From Streptomyces gelaticus (lineage in GTDB: Bacteria; Actinomycetota; Actinomycetes; Streptomycetales; Streptomycetaceae), in assembly GCF_014649535.1 (NCBI RefSeq), contig NZ_BMTF01000028.1, positions 1-64,000 on the forward strand: a DNA stretch of 64,000 nt, in the 5' to 3' direction. Position numbers and translations under genes: made by a program. This document shows, piece by piece, positions 24,554 through 33,878 of this stretch (position 1 is the first letter of the stretch; each line of letters begins with the position of its first letter). The notes under the pieces are model-generated. The model was not told the origin of the DNA, searched no databases, and was given only the letters and a program-made list of their open reading frames with translations.

Positions 24554-25117
24554 CTACTCGGTCCGGCGACACATCAGTCCGTCCGGATCGCCGGCGGCGG
24601 CCGGAGCGAGTCTCCGTCGGGGCAGGTCTGCGCCGTCACGCCCGTCGGCGCCGTTGGCCCCATTCTTCCCGTCCGCGCCTGCTGGACCGGGCGGCCCGGT
24701 GGCCGTCGCCCATGCCGCTCCCGGCGGACCAGACGGGCCGGGTACCGGTGTGGGCGTCGGCGCGTCCTTGCCCGCCGGACCGGTAGCACCCTGCTCACCG
24801 CGGGGACCAGCCGGGCCAGGGATCGGAACCGGGGCCTGCGCCCGGTCCGGTAGATCCGCCACTGCACGGCCAGGATGCGGCGCTGCAGGTGTCTCGCCCT
24901 TCGCTTTGATCTGAGCGCGCAGCACCCGCACGTCGCCCGTCAGTGTCGACACCGCCGACCCGCGTCGGTTCGCCTCGGTCGCGAGGTCGTCAGCGCGGCG
25001 GGCGGCAGTGTCGATCCCATGCTGCCCGCTATCGTGGGCAGTCGAGGCGCTTGGCGCATAAGCGATGTGCTTCGCGCCAAAAAGAAGCCTCACCGGCGTT
25101 TCCGCAGGTGAGGCCAT
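24554..25117 (-). CDS. Collagen-like repeat protein, possibly truncated, abutting tRNA-Arg
   Basis: 187 aa if the ATG at 25117 is used. Residues about 35-75 look like a short coiled coil (ARRADDLATEANRRGSAVSTL), then Gly-X-Y runs such as GPAGPRGEQGATGPAGKDA and GPPGPAGADGKNGANGADG, then a 20-residue tail. Similar coiled-coil plus collagen proteins occur in actinophages and integrated elements. The ATG lies only 5 nt after the tRNA 3' end and has no separate ribosome site. The true N-terminus may therefore have been lost when an element recombined at the tRNA; it may be a pseudogene. Confidence 0.55.
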   Translation of the reverse strand: MASPAETPVRLLFGAKHIAYAPSASTAHDSGQHGIDTAARRADDLATEANRRGSAVSTLTGDVRVLRAQIKAKGETPAAPHPGRAVADLPDRAQAPVPIPGPAGPRGEQGATGPAGKDAPTPTPVPGPSGPPGAAWATATGPPGPAGADGKNGANGADGRDGADLPRRRLAPAAAGDPDGLMCRRTE

Positions 25118-25122
25118 GTGTG

Positions 25123-25195
25123 CGCCCCCGGCAGGACTCGAACCTGCGGCCAAGCGCTTAGAAGGCGCCTGCTCTATCCACTGAGCTACGGGGGC
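25123..25195 (-). tRNA. tRNA-Arg (anticodon TCT)
   Basis: Complete cloverleaf on the minus strand: acceptor GCCCCCG/CGGGGGC, D-arm GCTC-AGTGGATA-GAGC, anticodon stem GGCGC/GCGCT with loop CTTCTAA (anticodon at 25160-25162), T-arm GCAGG-TTCGAGT-CCTGC. CCA is not encoded. Reads the rare AGA codon. Confidence 0.97.
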
Positions 25196-25514
25196 CGGGT
25201 GGTGGCCTCGGCGGCCTGGAGCCCTGGGGCCGGGCCGGTCGGTGACCTGCCGGGACAAGGATAGGGCTCCGATCGCCTCGACCTGGTTGCTTCACCTGCG
25301 TGGCACGATGTGGAGGTTCGGTGAAGCGAACCGATAATCGCAGGTGGGTGGGATTTGCGCAGCGCTTTTCGCGCCTCGCGCCCCGGGTGTTGTGCACTCG
25401 TTATGCCTGCGCCCCACTCGTCCCCTCTGTCCCGACTTCGTCCCTGAGGGAGAACCGGCGCGCAGGGGTGGCTATACGCTTCAAAAAGGCTCCAAAATTG
25501 GGCATTCTTCGCAT
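25196..25514. promoter_or_regulatory. 319-bp control region between tRNA-Arg and dynA
   Basis: No gene. Contains a nested inverted repeat: outer arms CACCTGCG (25293-25300) and CGCAGGTG (25339-25346), inner arms GGTTCG (25315-25320) and CGAACC (25327-25332). A TATACG -10-like hexamer at 25473-25478 lies about 40 nt before the dynA start in an AT-richer stretch. The repeat may be an operator for developmental control; no regulator can be named from sequence alone. Confidence 0.5.
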
Positions 25515-27176
25515 GTGGTGACCTTGGACGTACGGCCTCAGCTCATCGACGCACTCTCCGCCCTGCGCGACCGTGTCGCCGCCGTGCGTCTTCCACTTCC
25601 GCTGCCCGGGGCCGCGCGCGCCCGGCAGACCCGGGGAGAGCTGCTCGCCCAGCTCGACGACTATCTGCTTCCCCGGCTCAGGGATCCCGAAGCACCCCTG
25701 CTCGCGGTCATCGGCGGATCGACCGGGGCGGGCAAGTCGACGCTGGTCAACTCGCTGGTGGGCCGGCCGGTCAGCGAGGCCGGGGTGCTGCGGCCGACCA
25801 CCCGGACACCCGTGCTCGTCTGCCATCCGGATGATCACCACTGGTTCGCCGGGGTACGCATCCTGCCGCAGTTGACCCGGGTCTGGCTGCCGCCGGAGGA
25901 GTCCCGGGCGCCCGGCCGGCGCGAGGACCTCGACAGGCTCGACGGGTGCGAGAAGGAGGACGGGACCGCCTTGCGGGTCGAGACCTCGCCCGGACTGCCG
26001 CGCGGGCTCGCGCTGCTCGACGCCCCCGACATCGACTCGCTCGTGGTGCGCAACCGGATGCTGGCCGCCGAGCTGATCTGCGCCGCCGACGTGTGGGTGA
26101 TGGTGACCACCGCCTCCCGGTACGCGGACGCGGTGCCCTGGCATCTGCTGCGTACCGCCAAGGAGTACGACGCCTCGCTCGTCACCGTTCTCGACCGGGT
26201 GCCGCACCAGGTGATCGCCGAGGTGTCGCGGCAGTACGGGGCGCTGCTCACCCGGGCGGGTCTCGGCGAGGTGCCGCGCTTCACCATTCCCGAGCTGCCC
26301 GAATCGGCCGGCGGCGGCAGCGGGCTGCTGCCCACTACGGCCGTCGCCCCGCTGCGGGCCTGGCTCACCCACCGCGCCCAGGATCCGGCGGCCCGCCAGC
26401 AGGCGGTGGGGCGCACGGCGGCCGGGGTCATCGACTCGCTGGACGTACGGATGCCAGAGCTGGCCGGGGCCGTCGCGGCGCAGTACGCGGCGGCCGTGCG
26501 GCTGACCGGCGTGGTCGAGGACGCGTACCGCACGGAGGGCGCCCGGGTCCGGCGCAGGCTGCGCAACGGCGGCGTGCTCGCCGGGGACGCCCGCACCAGA
26601 TGGCGCGGATACCCGCTGTACAGCACCTCCGGCGAACTCCTCGAAGCACTGGTCGAAAGCCTTTCCGCGCTCCTCCGGTGCGCCGTGGCCGCCGCCGACG
26701 AACAGATCCGCACGACCTGGCAGCGCGAGCCCGCGGCCGGGAATTTCGGCTTCGAGGGCATCGGCCGGGAGGCCGGGGGCTGGGGGCCCGCCGAGGACAT
26801 CCGGGGCCGGATCACCATGGCCGTGCGGCGGTGGTGGCGGGTCCTGGAGGAGCTGGCCGAGGAAGAGGTGCGCAGCCTGGAACGCAACGCCGCCCCCGAC
26901 GCCGAGACCGTGGCCGCGCTGCTGGCCGCCGCACTGCTCGGCGGGCGCCGCGCCCGGGGCGCCGGGGAGCAGCTCGCCGAACGGATCGGCGCCCAGGGCG
27001 CGCTGCGGCTGCGCGACAAGGGCGGGGCGCTGCTCACCGACTGCCTCGACCGGGTGCTGAACGGCGAGCGCGACCGGCGGCTCGCACCGCTCGACGCGCT
27101 CGACGTGGCCCCCGAGCCGCAGGCCGAACTGATCGCCGCGCTGTCCGTACTGCAGAAGGAGAGGAGGCAGCGATGA
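25515..27176 (+). CDS. dynA: Dynamin-like GTPase, DynA-type
   Basis: About 553 aa. GTG at 25515 (or the adjacent GTG at 25518) starts just before the conserved LDVRPQLIDALSALRDRVAA. P-loop GGSTGAGKS with Lys74, a PTTRTP switch, a G3-like LLDAPDIDSL and a VLDRVP near the G4 position place it in the bacterial dynamin/YfjP-type GTPases. No transmembrane helix is seen. In Streptomyces the adjacent pair DynA and DynB stabilises FtsZ rings during sporulation septation. Gene order and the membrane-free character fit DynA. It overlaps dynB by ATGA. No strong ribosome site is visible before the start. Confidence 0.8.
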   Translation: MVTLDVRPQLIDALSALRDRVAAVRLPLPLPGAARARQTRGELLAQLDDYLLPRLRDPEAPLLAVIGGSTGAGKSTLVNSLVGRPVSEAGVLRPTTRTPVLVCHPDDHHWFAGVRILPQLTRVWLPPEESRAPGRREDLDRLDGCEKEDGTALRVETSPGLPRGLALLDAPDIDSLVVRNRMLAAELICAADVWVMVTTASRYADAVPWHLLRTAKEYDASLVTVLDRVPHQVIAEVSRQYGALLTRAGLGEVPRFTIPELPESAGGGSGLLPTTAVAPLRAWLTHRAQDPAARQQAVGRTAAGVIDSLDVRMPELAGAVAAQYAAAVRLTGVVEDAYRTEGARVRRRLRNGGVLAGDARTRWRGYPLYSTSGELLEALVESLSALLRCAVAAADEQIRTTWQREPAAGNFGFEGIGREAGGWGPAEDIRGRITMAVRRWWRVLEELAEEEVRSLERNAAPDAETVAALLAAALLGGRRARGAGEQLAERIGAQGALRLRDKGGALLTDCLDRVLNGERDRRLAPLDALDVAPEPQAELIAALSVLQKERRQR

Positions 27177-29068
27177 CTGCCGTCACTGACGAGGGGCCCG
27201 GCCGGGTCGTCGGTCCCGCTTCCCACGAGGAACCGGACGGGCCGGGTCAGGTCCCGGACGCGGGCCGGATCCCCGAGGCGGGCCGGGAGTGGAACGACGG
27301 GCTCATCGCACGGCGGGCGAAGGCCAGGGCGGCGGATCCCGAGCTCGAAACCGCTCCGGACGACGACGTACGGCCGCCCCAGGTCGAGGCCTACGTGCCC
27401 TCCGGCGGACCGCTCAGGCCGCGGCTCGACGCGCTGCGCGAACTCGTCGGGCTGTCCAGGGCCCGGCTCGACGGGGACACCCTCGCCGAGGCGGGCCGGG
27501 TGCTGGACGAAGCGGCGGCCCGACAGCGGCTCTCCTCCCGGCACACCGTCGTCGCCATCGCCGGGGCCACCGGCAGCGGCAAGTCGACGCTCTTCAACAC
27601 CCTCGCCGGCGCCCAGATCTCCGACACCGGGCTGCGCAGGCCGACCACCGCCGCCCCCCTCGCCTGCTCCTGGACCGACGGGGCCGCCGGACTGCTCGAC
27701 CGGCTCGCCATCCCCGGCCGGCTCAGGCGCAGGCCGCAGCAGGGCGGCGCGGACGCCGACGAGGCCCTCCGGGGGCTCGTCCTCGTCGACCTCCCCGACC
27801 ACGACTCGGCGGCGACCGAACACCGCGAACAGGTCGACCGGGTGCTCGGGCTGGTCGACGCCGTGATCTGGGTCGTCGACCCGGAGAAGTACGCGGACGC
27901 GGCCCTGCACGAGCGCTATCTGCGGCCGCTCGCCGGGCACGCCGAGATCACCTTCGTCGTCCTCAACCAGATCGACCGGCTGCCCGGCGACGCCGCCGAC
28001 CTGGTCCTCGACGATCTGCGCCGGCTGCTCGACGAGGACGGCATGGCCCTCGGCGAGCACGGCGAACCCGGCGCCACCGTCATGTCCCTGTCCGCGCTCA
28101 CCGGCGAGGGCGTCGGCGAACTGCGCGAGGTGCTCGGCCGGTTCGTCCAGGAGCGCACCGCGGCGGCGCGCAGACTCTCCGCGGACGTGGACGCCGCCGC
28201 GGCCGGGCTCCGCCCGGTGTACGTGGCCGAGGGGCGCCCCGGTCTCGGCGAACGGGCCCGCGAGGAGTTCGCCGACCGGCTGGCGGACGCCGTCGGCGCG
28301 TCCGCGGCGGGGCAGGCGGCCGAGCGCGAGTGGCGCAGGAACGCAGGACGGGCGTGCGGCACGCCCTGGCTGCGGCTGTGGCGCTGGTACGAGTCCACCC
28401 GGCGGTCCGGGAGTCTGGAGCACCCGGCGCTGCCCGATCCGCCCGAGGAGCAGCTCACCGCCCGCCAGTGCGTCGAGCAGGCGGTACGGGCGGTGGCGGA
28501 CGAGGCCTCCGACGGGCTGCCGGGCCCCTGGGCGCAGGCGGTCCGCGAGGCCGCGGTGCAGGGTGCCGAGGGGCTGCCGGAAGCGCTCGACGCGCTGGCG
28601 GAAAGGGCCGGCGCGGAGCAGGTGCCGGACGGTGCGGCGGTCGTGGTGACGGGGGTGGCCGGGGCCTCCGGTGCGGCGCACAGCGGCCGGGTGGGCGGGA
28701 AGCCGCCGCGGCCGAGGTGGTGGCCCGCCGCGGTGCTGGCGCAGGCGTCGATGACGTTGCTGCAGATCTTCGGCGGTCTCTGGCTGGTCGGCCAGATCGT
28801 CGGCGTACTCGAACCGGGGTACCTCACGCCCGCCCTGGTGATGATGGCAGGGATCGTCGGCGGCCCCCTGGTGGAGTGGTCGTGCGCGGCCGCGGCGCGT
28901 GGGCCGGCGCGACGGTACGGGCAGGAGGCCGAGCGGCAGTTGCGCGAGGCGGCGGCGGCCTGCGGCCGGGCCCGGGTGCTCGATCCGGTGGCCGCCGAAC
29001 ACGTGCGGTACCGCGAGGTGCGGGAGAGGTACGCGGCGGTGACGGAGATTTCCACAACCGGCGGGTAG
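27173..29068 (+). CDS. dynB: Membrane dynamin-like GTPase, DynB-type
   Basis: 631 aa with a charged N-terminal extension of about 110 residues. GTPase motifs: GATGSGKST (Lys137), PTTAAP, DLPDHDS, NQID and SALTGEG. Helical middle region, then two adjacent hydrophobic helices (AVLAQASMTLLQIFGGLWLV and LTPALVMMAGIVGGPLVEW) near 520-575, giving a hairpin membrane anchor, and a helical tail. An exceptionally good AGAAGGAGAGGAGG precedes the ATG, which overlaps the dynA stop. The partner role with DynA at the division septum is inferred from family and gene order. Confidence 0.82.
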   Translation: MTAVTDEGPGRVVGPASHEEPDGPGQVPDAGRIPEAGREWNDGLIARRAKARAADPELETAPDDDVRPPQVEAYVPSGGPLRPRLDALRELVGLSRARLDGDTLAEAGRVLDEAAARQRLSSRHTVVAIAGATGSGKSTLFNTLAGAQISDTGLRRPTTAAPLACSWTDGAAGLLDRLAIPGRLRRRPQQGGADADEALRGLVLVDLPDHDSAATEHREQVDRVLGLVDAVIWVVDPEKYADAALHERYLRPLAGHAEITFVVLNQIDRLPGDAADLVLDDLRRLLDEDGMALGEHGEPGATVMSLSALTGEGVGELREVLGRFVQERTAAARRLSADVDAAAAGLRPVYVAEGRPGLGERAREEFADRLADAVGASAAGQAAEREWRRNAGRACGTPWLRLWRWYESTRRSGSLEHPALPDPPEEQLTARQCVEQAVRAVADEASDGLPGPWAQAVREAAVQGAEGLPEALDALAERAGAEQVPDGAAVVVTGVAGASGAAHSGRVGGKPPRPRWWPAAVLAQASMTLLQIFGGLWLVGQIVGVLEPGYLTPALVMMAGIVGGPLVEWSCAAAARGPARRYGQEAERQLREAAAACGRARVLDPVAAEHVRYREVRERYAAVTEISTTGG

Positions 29069-29089
29069 TCCACAGGCGCCGGCAGGATT

Positions 29090-29164
29090 TCCGCCTCCCC
29101 TTCAACCTGGGACCAGTGACCGCGTGGACGCGATCGCTGATCCGAAGGCCGAAGGGGAGGCGGA
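29090..29164 (+). promoter_or_regulatory. Long-range stem that would sequester the ssbB ribosome-binding site
   Basis: A perfect 14-bp inverted repeat: TCCGCCTCCCCTTC at 29090-29103 and its complement at 29151-29164. The right arm contains GGGGAGG (29154-29160), the ribosome site of ssbB 7 nt before the ATG at 29168. The left arm begins 22 nt after the dynB stop. In a dynB-ssbB read-through transcript the stem would hide the site; a transcript starting inside the 47-nt loop would be free. Confidence 0.7.
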
Positions 29165-29167
29165 GTC

Positions 29168-29704
29168 ATGAACGACACCTTGGTGACATTGGTGGGCAAT
29201 GCGGCAACGGGCGTGGAATTCCGGGAGACCGCGACCGGAGGAATGGCGCGATTCCGGTTCGCGGTGACGCCGCGCCGCTGGGACCGCGAGAAACAGCTCT
29301 GGACGGACGGGCACACCAGCTTTTACACCGTGTGGGCCTGGCGGACCCTGGCCTTGAATCTGGCCGGTTCCGTTTCGGTCGGGGAGCCACTCGTCGTGCA
29401 CGGCAGGCTGAAGGTGCGCGAGGAGGAACGCGAGGGGCAGCGGCGGACGTTCGTGGACATCGAGGCGGTCGCGGTGGGTCACGATCTGACACGGGGGACC
29501 GCCGCGTTCCGACGGGTCATGCGGGGGGACCCCGCGCTGACGGCGCGGGTGGGGAGCGCGGACAGGCCGGACGAAAGGCCGGGCGACGGGCCGGGCGACG
29601 GGCCGGGCGATCCCGGGGGGCCCGGGGGAGAGGCGGAACGTTCCGGGAACAAGCGGTCGACGGGGCGTCAGAAAGCCGCGCAGGAGCTGGTGTCGGTGCC
29701 GTGA
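29168..29704 (+). CDS. ssbB: Single-stranded DNA-binding protein, SsbB-type paralogue
   Basis: 178 aa with an OB-fold in residues 1-110 (LVTLVGNAATGVEFRET, ARFRFAVTPRRWDREKQLW, SFYTVWAWRTLALNLAGSV, EPLVVHGRLKVREEER). The C-terminus is a Pro/Gly/Asp-rich tail with a PGDG repeat and lacks the acidic DDDIPF tip of the housekeeping SSB. This matches the second Streptomyces SSB, which is needed for chromosome segregation during sporulation. Lying directly after the dynamin pair, it fits a sporulation cluster. Its translation may be controlled by the upstream stem. Confidence 0.82.
   Translation: MNDTLVTLVGNAATGVEFRETATGGMARFRFAVTPRRWDREKQLWTDGHTSFYTVWAWRTLALNLAGSVSVGEPLVVHGRLKVREEEREGQRRTFVDIEAVAVGHDLTRGTAAFRRVMRGDPALTARVGSADRPDERPGDGPGDGPGDPGGPGGEAERSGNKRSTGRQKAAQELVSVP
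29577..29612. repeat. 3 x 12 bp tandem repeat in the ssbB tail
   Basis: GGCCGGGCGACG occurs twice exactly and a third time with two terminal changes. It encodes PGDG units in the disordered C-terminus. The unit is divisible by three, so copy changes keep frame. Confidence 0.85.
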
Positions 29705-29797
29705 CAGGCCGACAGTGGCTGAAAAGGGGCTGAAAAAGGGCCGGAAATAGACTGGGTTGGGCCGGGGTGGCGAACGCGAGTGATACCGGCGATAACG

Positions 29798-29832
29798 ATT
29801 CCGATTCGGAATGGTTGTACGACGGTACGACG
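29798..29832. promoter_or_regulatory. Palindrome and tandem direct repeat upstream of the thioester surface protein
   Basis: ATTCCGA-T-TCGGAAT at 29798-29812 is a perfect 15-nt palindrome. Five bases later GTACGACG is repeated twice in tandem (29817-29832). Both are in a relatively AT-rich block 120-155 bp before the start of the surface-protein gene, the expected place for regulator binding. Confidence 0.55.
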
Positions 29833-29953
29833 GGGGACTGTTCATCGCTTCGTCCTTAGGATTCCCCAGTACTCACGGGGCACTTGAGTCGACTGGCGGG
29901 GCAGTCCCCACACGCGCATCAGGCGCGGAAGGTCCCGCCCGGAGGGGAATTCT

Positions 29954-31399
29954 GTGTTTTCTGCTTCTTCAGCGACCGCTTCGTCGTCCTTGGAGACGAC
30001 GGCCAGTTCTCCGAGGCGGCGCGGCATGGCCCGGCTGGCCGCATCAGTGGTGGCATCGGGTCTGGTCATGGCAGGCGCCCTCGTCGGCGCGGGCGGCGCG
30101 GTCGCAGACGAGACGCCGCAGCACCAGGGCGGCGCGGCAGCGGTGCTGGACGGGTTGAAGACCTTCGACCGCGCCGTGCTGCACGCGGACGGCAGGAACC
30201 AGGAGCTGCCCGCCGGCCTCTTCGAGATGACCGTCGACGGCGGCGGCAAGCTCAAGACGTACTGCATCGACATCCACAACCCCACCCAGGACCAGGCGAA
30301 GTACCTGGAGACCCCCTGGAACCAGACCTCGCTCGGCAGCAACAAGAACGCCGGCAAGATCCGCTGGATCCTGGAGCACTCCTACCCGCAGGTCGACGAC
30401 CTCGCGGAGCTCGCCCAGAAGGCCGGCACCGGGCCGCTCACCGAGAAGACCGCGGCGGCGGGCACGCAGGTCGCCATCTGGCGCTACTCGGACAACGTCG
30501 ACATCGAGGCCAGCGACAGTCAGGCCGAGAAGCTCGCCGACTGGCTGGAGGACAGCGCCGTCGATCAGGCCGAGCCCAAGGCGTCCCTCGCCCTGGACCC
30601 GGCCGCGGTCTCCGGCAAGTCCGGTGAGCGGCTCGGCCCGGTCACCGTCCGCACCAACGCCGGCCAGGTCTCCGTGACCCCGCCCGCCGACGCCGCCAGC
30701 GGTGTGAAGGTCACCGACAAGGCCGGCAAGCCCCTCACCGCCGCGGCCAACGGCGCCGAGCTCTACTTCGACGTGCCGGAGGGCGCCGCCGACGGCACCG
30801 CCTCGCTGACCGTCCAGGCCACCACCTCGGTGCCGGTCGGCCGGGCCTTCGCCGGTGTGACCAAGAGCCAGACCATGATCCTGGCCGGTTCCAGCGAGAC
30901 CACGGTCTCCGCGGTCGCCACCGGGACCTGGGCCAAGAAGGGCGCGATCCCGGCCGTCTCGGCGAAGAAGAACTGCGCCAAGGGCGGCGTGGACGTCACC
31001 GCGTCCAACGAGGGCGACGAGGCCTTCACCTTCGAGCTGGCCGGTGTGAAGCACACCATCGAGGCGGGCAAGTCCGAGACGGTCACCGTCCCGGTCGCCG
31101 AGGACCAGGCGTACGACTTCACGATCACCGGCCCCGGTGGCTTCACGAAGACGTTCAAGGGCGTCCTGGACTGCAAGACCAGCGGCAGCGCCACGGGCGG
31201 CACCGAGACCCAGACCGGTGGGGACAAGACCCCGGCCACGTCCGGCGGCAGCTCGACCGGCGGCTCGGGTGACCTCGCCGAGACCGGTGGCTCCAGCGCC
31301 ACCCCCGTCATCGCGGGCGTCGCGATCGCCCTCGTCGTCGTCGGCGGCGGCGCGGTCTTCCTCCTCCGCAAGCGCAAGGACCAGACCTCCGCACAGTGA
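29954..31399 (+). CDS. Cys-Gln thioester surface protein with LAETG sorting signal
   Basis: A 481-aa cell-wall-linked protein. GTG start with GGAGGGG 6 nt upstream. A long N-region precedes the signal helix (LAASVVASGLVMAGALVGAGG). The thioester domain shows Cys104 in TYCIDIHNPT and Gln172 in GTQVAIWRYSD, the residues expected to form an internal thioester able to react with host or environmental amines. Beta-sandwich repeats follow, then a Ser/Gly/Thr linker, LAETG at 441-445, a hydrophobic helix and RKRKDQ. LAXTG is the preferred signal of Streptomyces class-E sortases. Likely a surface adhesin or crosslinker in aerial or vegetative growth; role inferred. Confidence 0.9.
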   Translation: MFSASSATASSSLETTASSPRRRGMARLAASVVASGLVMAGALVGAGGAVADETPQHQGGAAAVLDGLKTFDRAVLHADGRNQELPAGLFEMTVDGGGKLKTYCIDIHNPTQDQAKYLETPWNQTSLGSNKNAGKIRWILEHSYPQVDDLAELAQKAGTGPLTEKTAAAGTQVAIWRYSDNVDIEASDSQAEKLADWLEDSAVDQAEPKASLALDPAAVSGKSGERLGPVTVRTNAGQVSVTPPADAASGVKVTDKAGKPLTAAANGAELYFDVPEGAADGTASLTVQATTSVPVGRAFAGVTKSQTMILAGSSETTVSAVATGTWAKKGAIPAVSAKKNCAKGGVDVTASNEGDEAFTFELAGVKHTIEAGKSETVTVPVAEDQAYDFTITGPGGFTKTFKGVLDCKTSGSATGGTETQTGGDKTPATSGGSSTGGSGDLAETGGSSATPVIAGVAIALVVVGGGAVFLLRKRKDQTSAQ

Positions 31400-31469
31400 T
31401 CCCGCACCGTCGCCCCGCAGCCGGATCCAGGGGGTGACGAACAGGAGCGGACTGCCACGTCCGCCTGCT

Positions 31470-31505
31470 GAAGGCCCCGGTACGCCGACGCGCACCGGGG
31501 CCTTC
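31470..31505 (+). terminator. Terminator of the thioester surface-protein gene
   Basis: Perfect 12-bp arms GAAGGCCCCGGT and ACCGGGGCCTTC around a 12-nt loop, 70 nt after the stop at 31399. Confidence 0.85.
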
Positions 31506-31507
31506 GC

Positions 31508-31654
31508 ATGGCGGCCGCACCCCTGTTCTCGCCGACCGACGGCGGTGCCTGGGTCCGCGACGATGCGGGGATGGCCCCCTCGGTCCTCAACACCGCCGAC
31601 GGGCAGGTCCGCGGCACCTACGAGGCCTCAGTGACCGGCGGCGACGGCCAGTGA
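31508..31654 (+). CDS. Doubtful 48-aa ORF
   Basis: ATG directly after the terminator stem with no ribosome site. The frame (FSPTDGGAWVRDD, APSVLNTADGQVRGTYEASVTGG) has good third-position GC and reads like the tail of a larger secreted or exported enzyme, continuing out of frame as WIRHER-like codons. It may be a gene remnant rather than a working gene. Confidence 0.2.
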   Translation: MAAAPLFSPTDGGAWVRDDAGMAPSVLNTADGQVRGTYEASVTGGDGQ

Positions 31655-31785
31655 TGGATCCGCCACGAGCGGGGACGGTGAAGGGGCAGGTCGCAGGCCC
31701 CCGGTGAGACTGGTTTCCGTAGAGAGGCGGCCGTCAGGCAAGATGGGGTGTATCTGCCCACACATCGATAGCCGGACGGTTTCTC

Positions 31786-33450
<1,665 letters not shown>

Positions 33451-33455
33451 TCGTC

Positions 33456-33878
33456 TTGGCTCGTCACATCTACAGCTGCCCGCTGCGCTGGTCGGACATG
33501 GATGCCTTCGGCCATGTGAACAACGTGGTCTTCCTCCGCTACCTGGAGGAGGCACGCATCGACTTCATGTTCCGGCTGGCGCCGGGGGACGGTTCGCCGT
33601 CCTTCTCGGGCGGCTCCGTCGTGGCCCGGCACGAGATCGACTACGTGCGTCCGCTGGTCCACCGGCACGAGCCGGTGACCGTCGAGTCGTGGGTCACGAA
33701 GATCGGCGCGGCGTCGCTGACGATCGCGTACGAGATCAAGGACCCGGACCAGGTGTACGTACGGGCGTCGACCGTCGTCGTGCCGTACAACCTGGCCGAG
33801 GAGCGGCCCCGGCGGATCTCCGCCGAGGAGAAGCTCTACCTCCAGCAGTTCCTGGCCGAGGAGCCGGCCGCAGCATGA
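33456..33878 (+). CDS. Acyl-CoA thioesterase, 4HBT hot-dog family
   Basis: A 140-aa soluble enzyme. TTG at 33456 is 5 bp after the ettA stop, with GAGG about 9 nt upstream. The family motif RWSDMDAFGHVNNVVFLRYLEEAR contains the catalytic Asp of the YbgC/4-hydroxybenzoyl-CoA group. Later GGSVVARHEIDYVRPLV and VRASTVVVPYN complete the hot-dog strands. It hydrolyses acyl-CoA esters; substrate unknown. It is linked to ettA and a downstream hypothetical by tight spacing. Confidence 0.9.
   Translation: MARHIYSCPLRWSDMDAFGHVNNVVFLRYLEEARIDFMFRLAPGDGSPSFSGGSVVARHEIDYVRPLVHRHEPVTVESWVTKIGAASLTIAYEIKDPDQVYVRASTVVVPYNLAEERPRRISAEEKLYLQQFLAEEPAAA

Larger units (their letters stand above)
31400..31785. 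other. 386-bp interval before ettA
   Basis: Holds the terminator of the surface-protein gene (31470-31505), a doubtful 48-aa frame (31508-31654) and about 130 bp of leader before ettA. A few CA/TA-rich bases at 31745-31775 (TGTATCTGCC, CATCGATAG) may contain the ettA promoter; no clear hexamer pair is visible. Confidence 0.5.

Noticed and set aside
24252..24914. 220-residue plus-strand frame in the tRNA-proximal region
   Set aside because: It is mostly the reverse reading of the collagen-like repeats; Gly/Pro-rich content is mirrored, and no start signal is seen.
25123..25195. Considered the tRNA as a proven attachment site
   Set aside because: No second copy of the tRNA 3' end and no integrase gene are present in the window, so only a suspicion is recorded.
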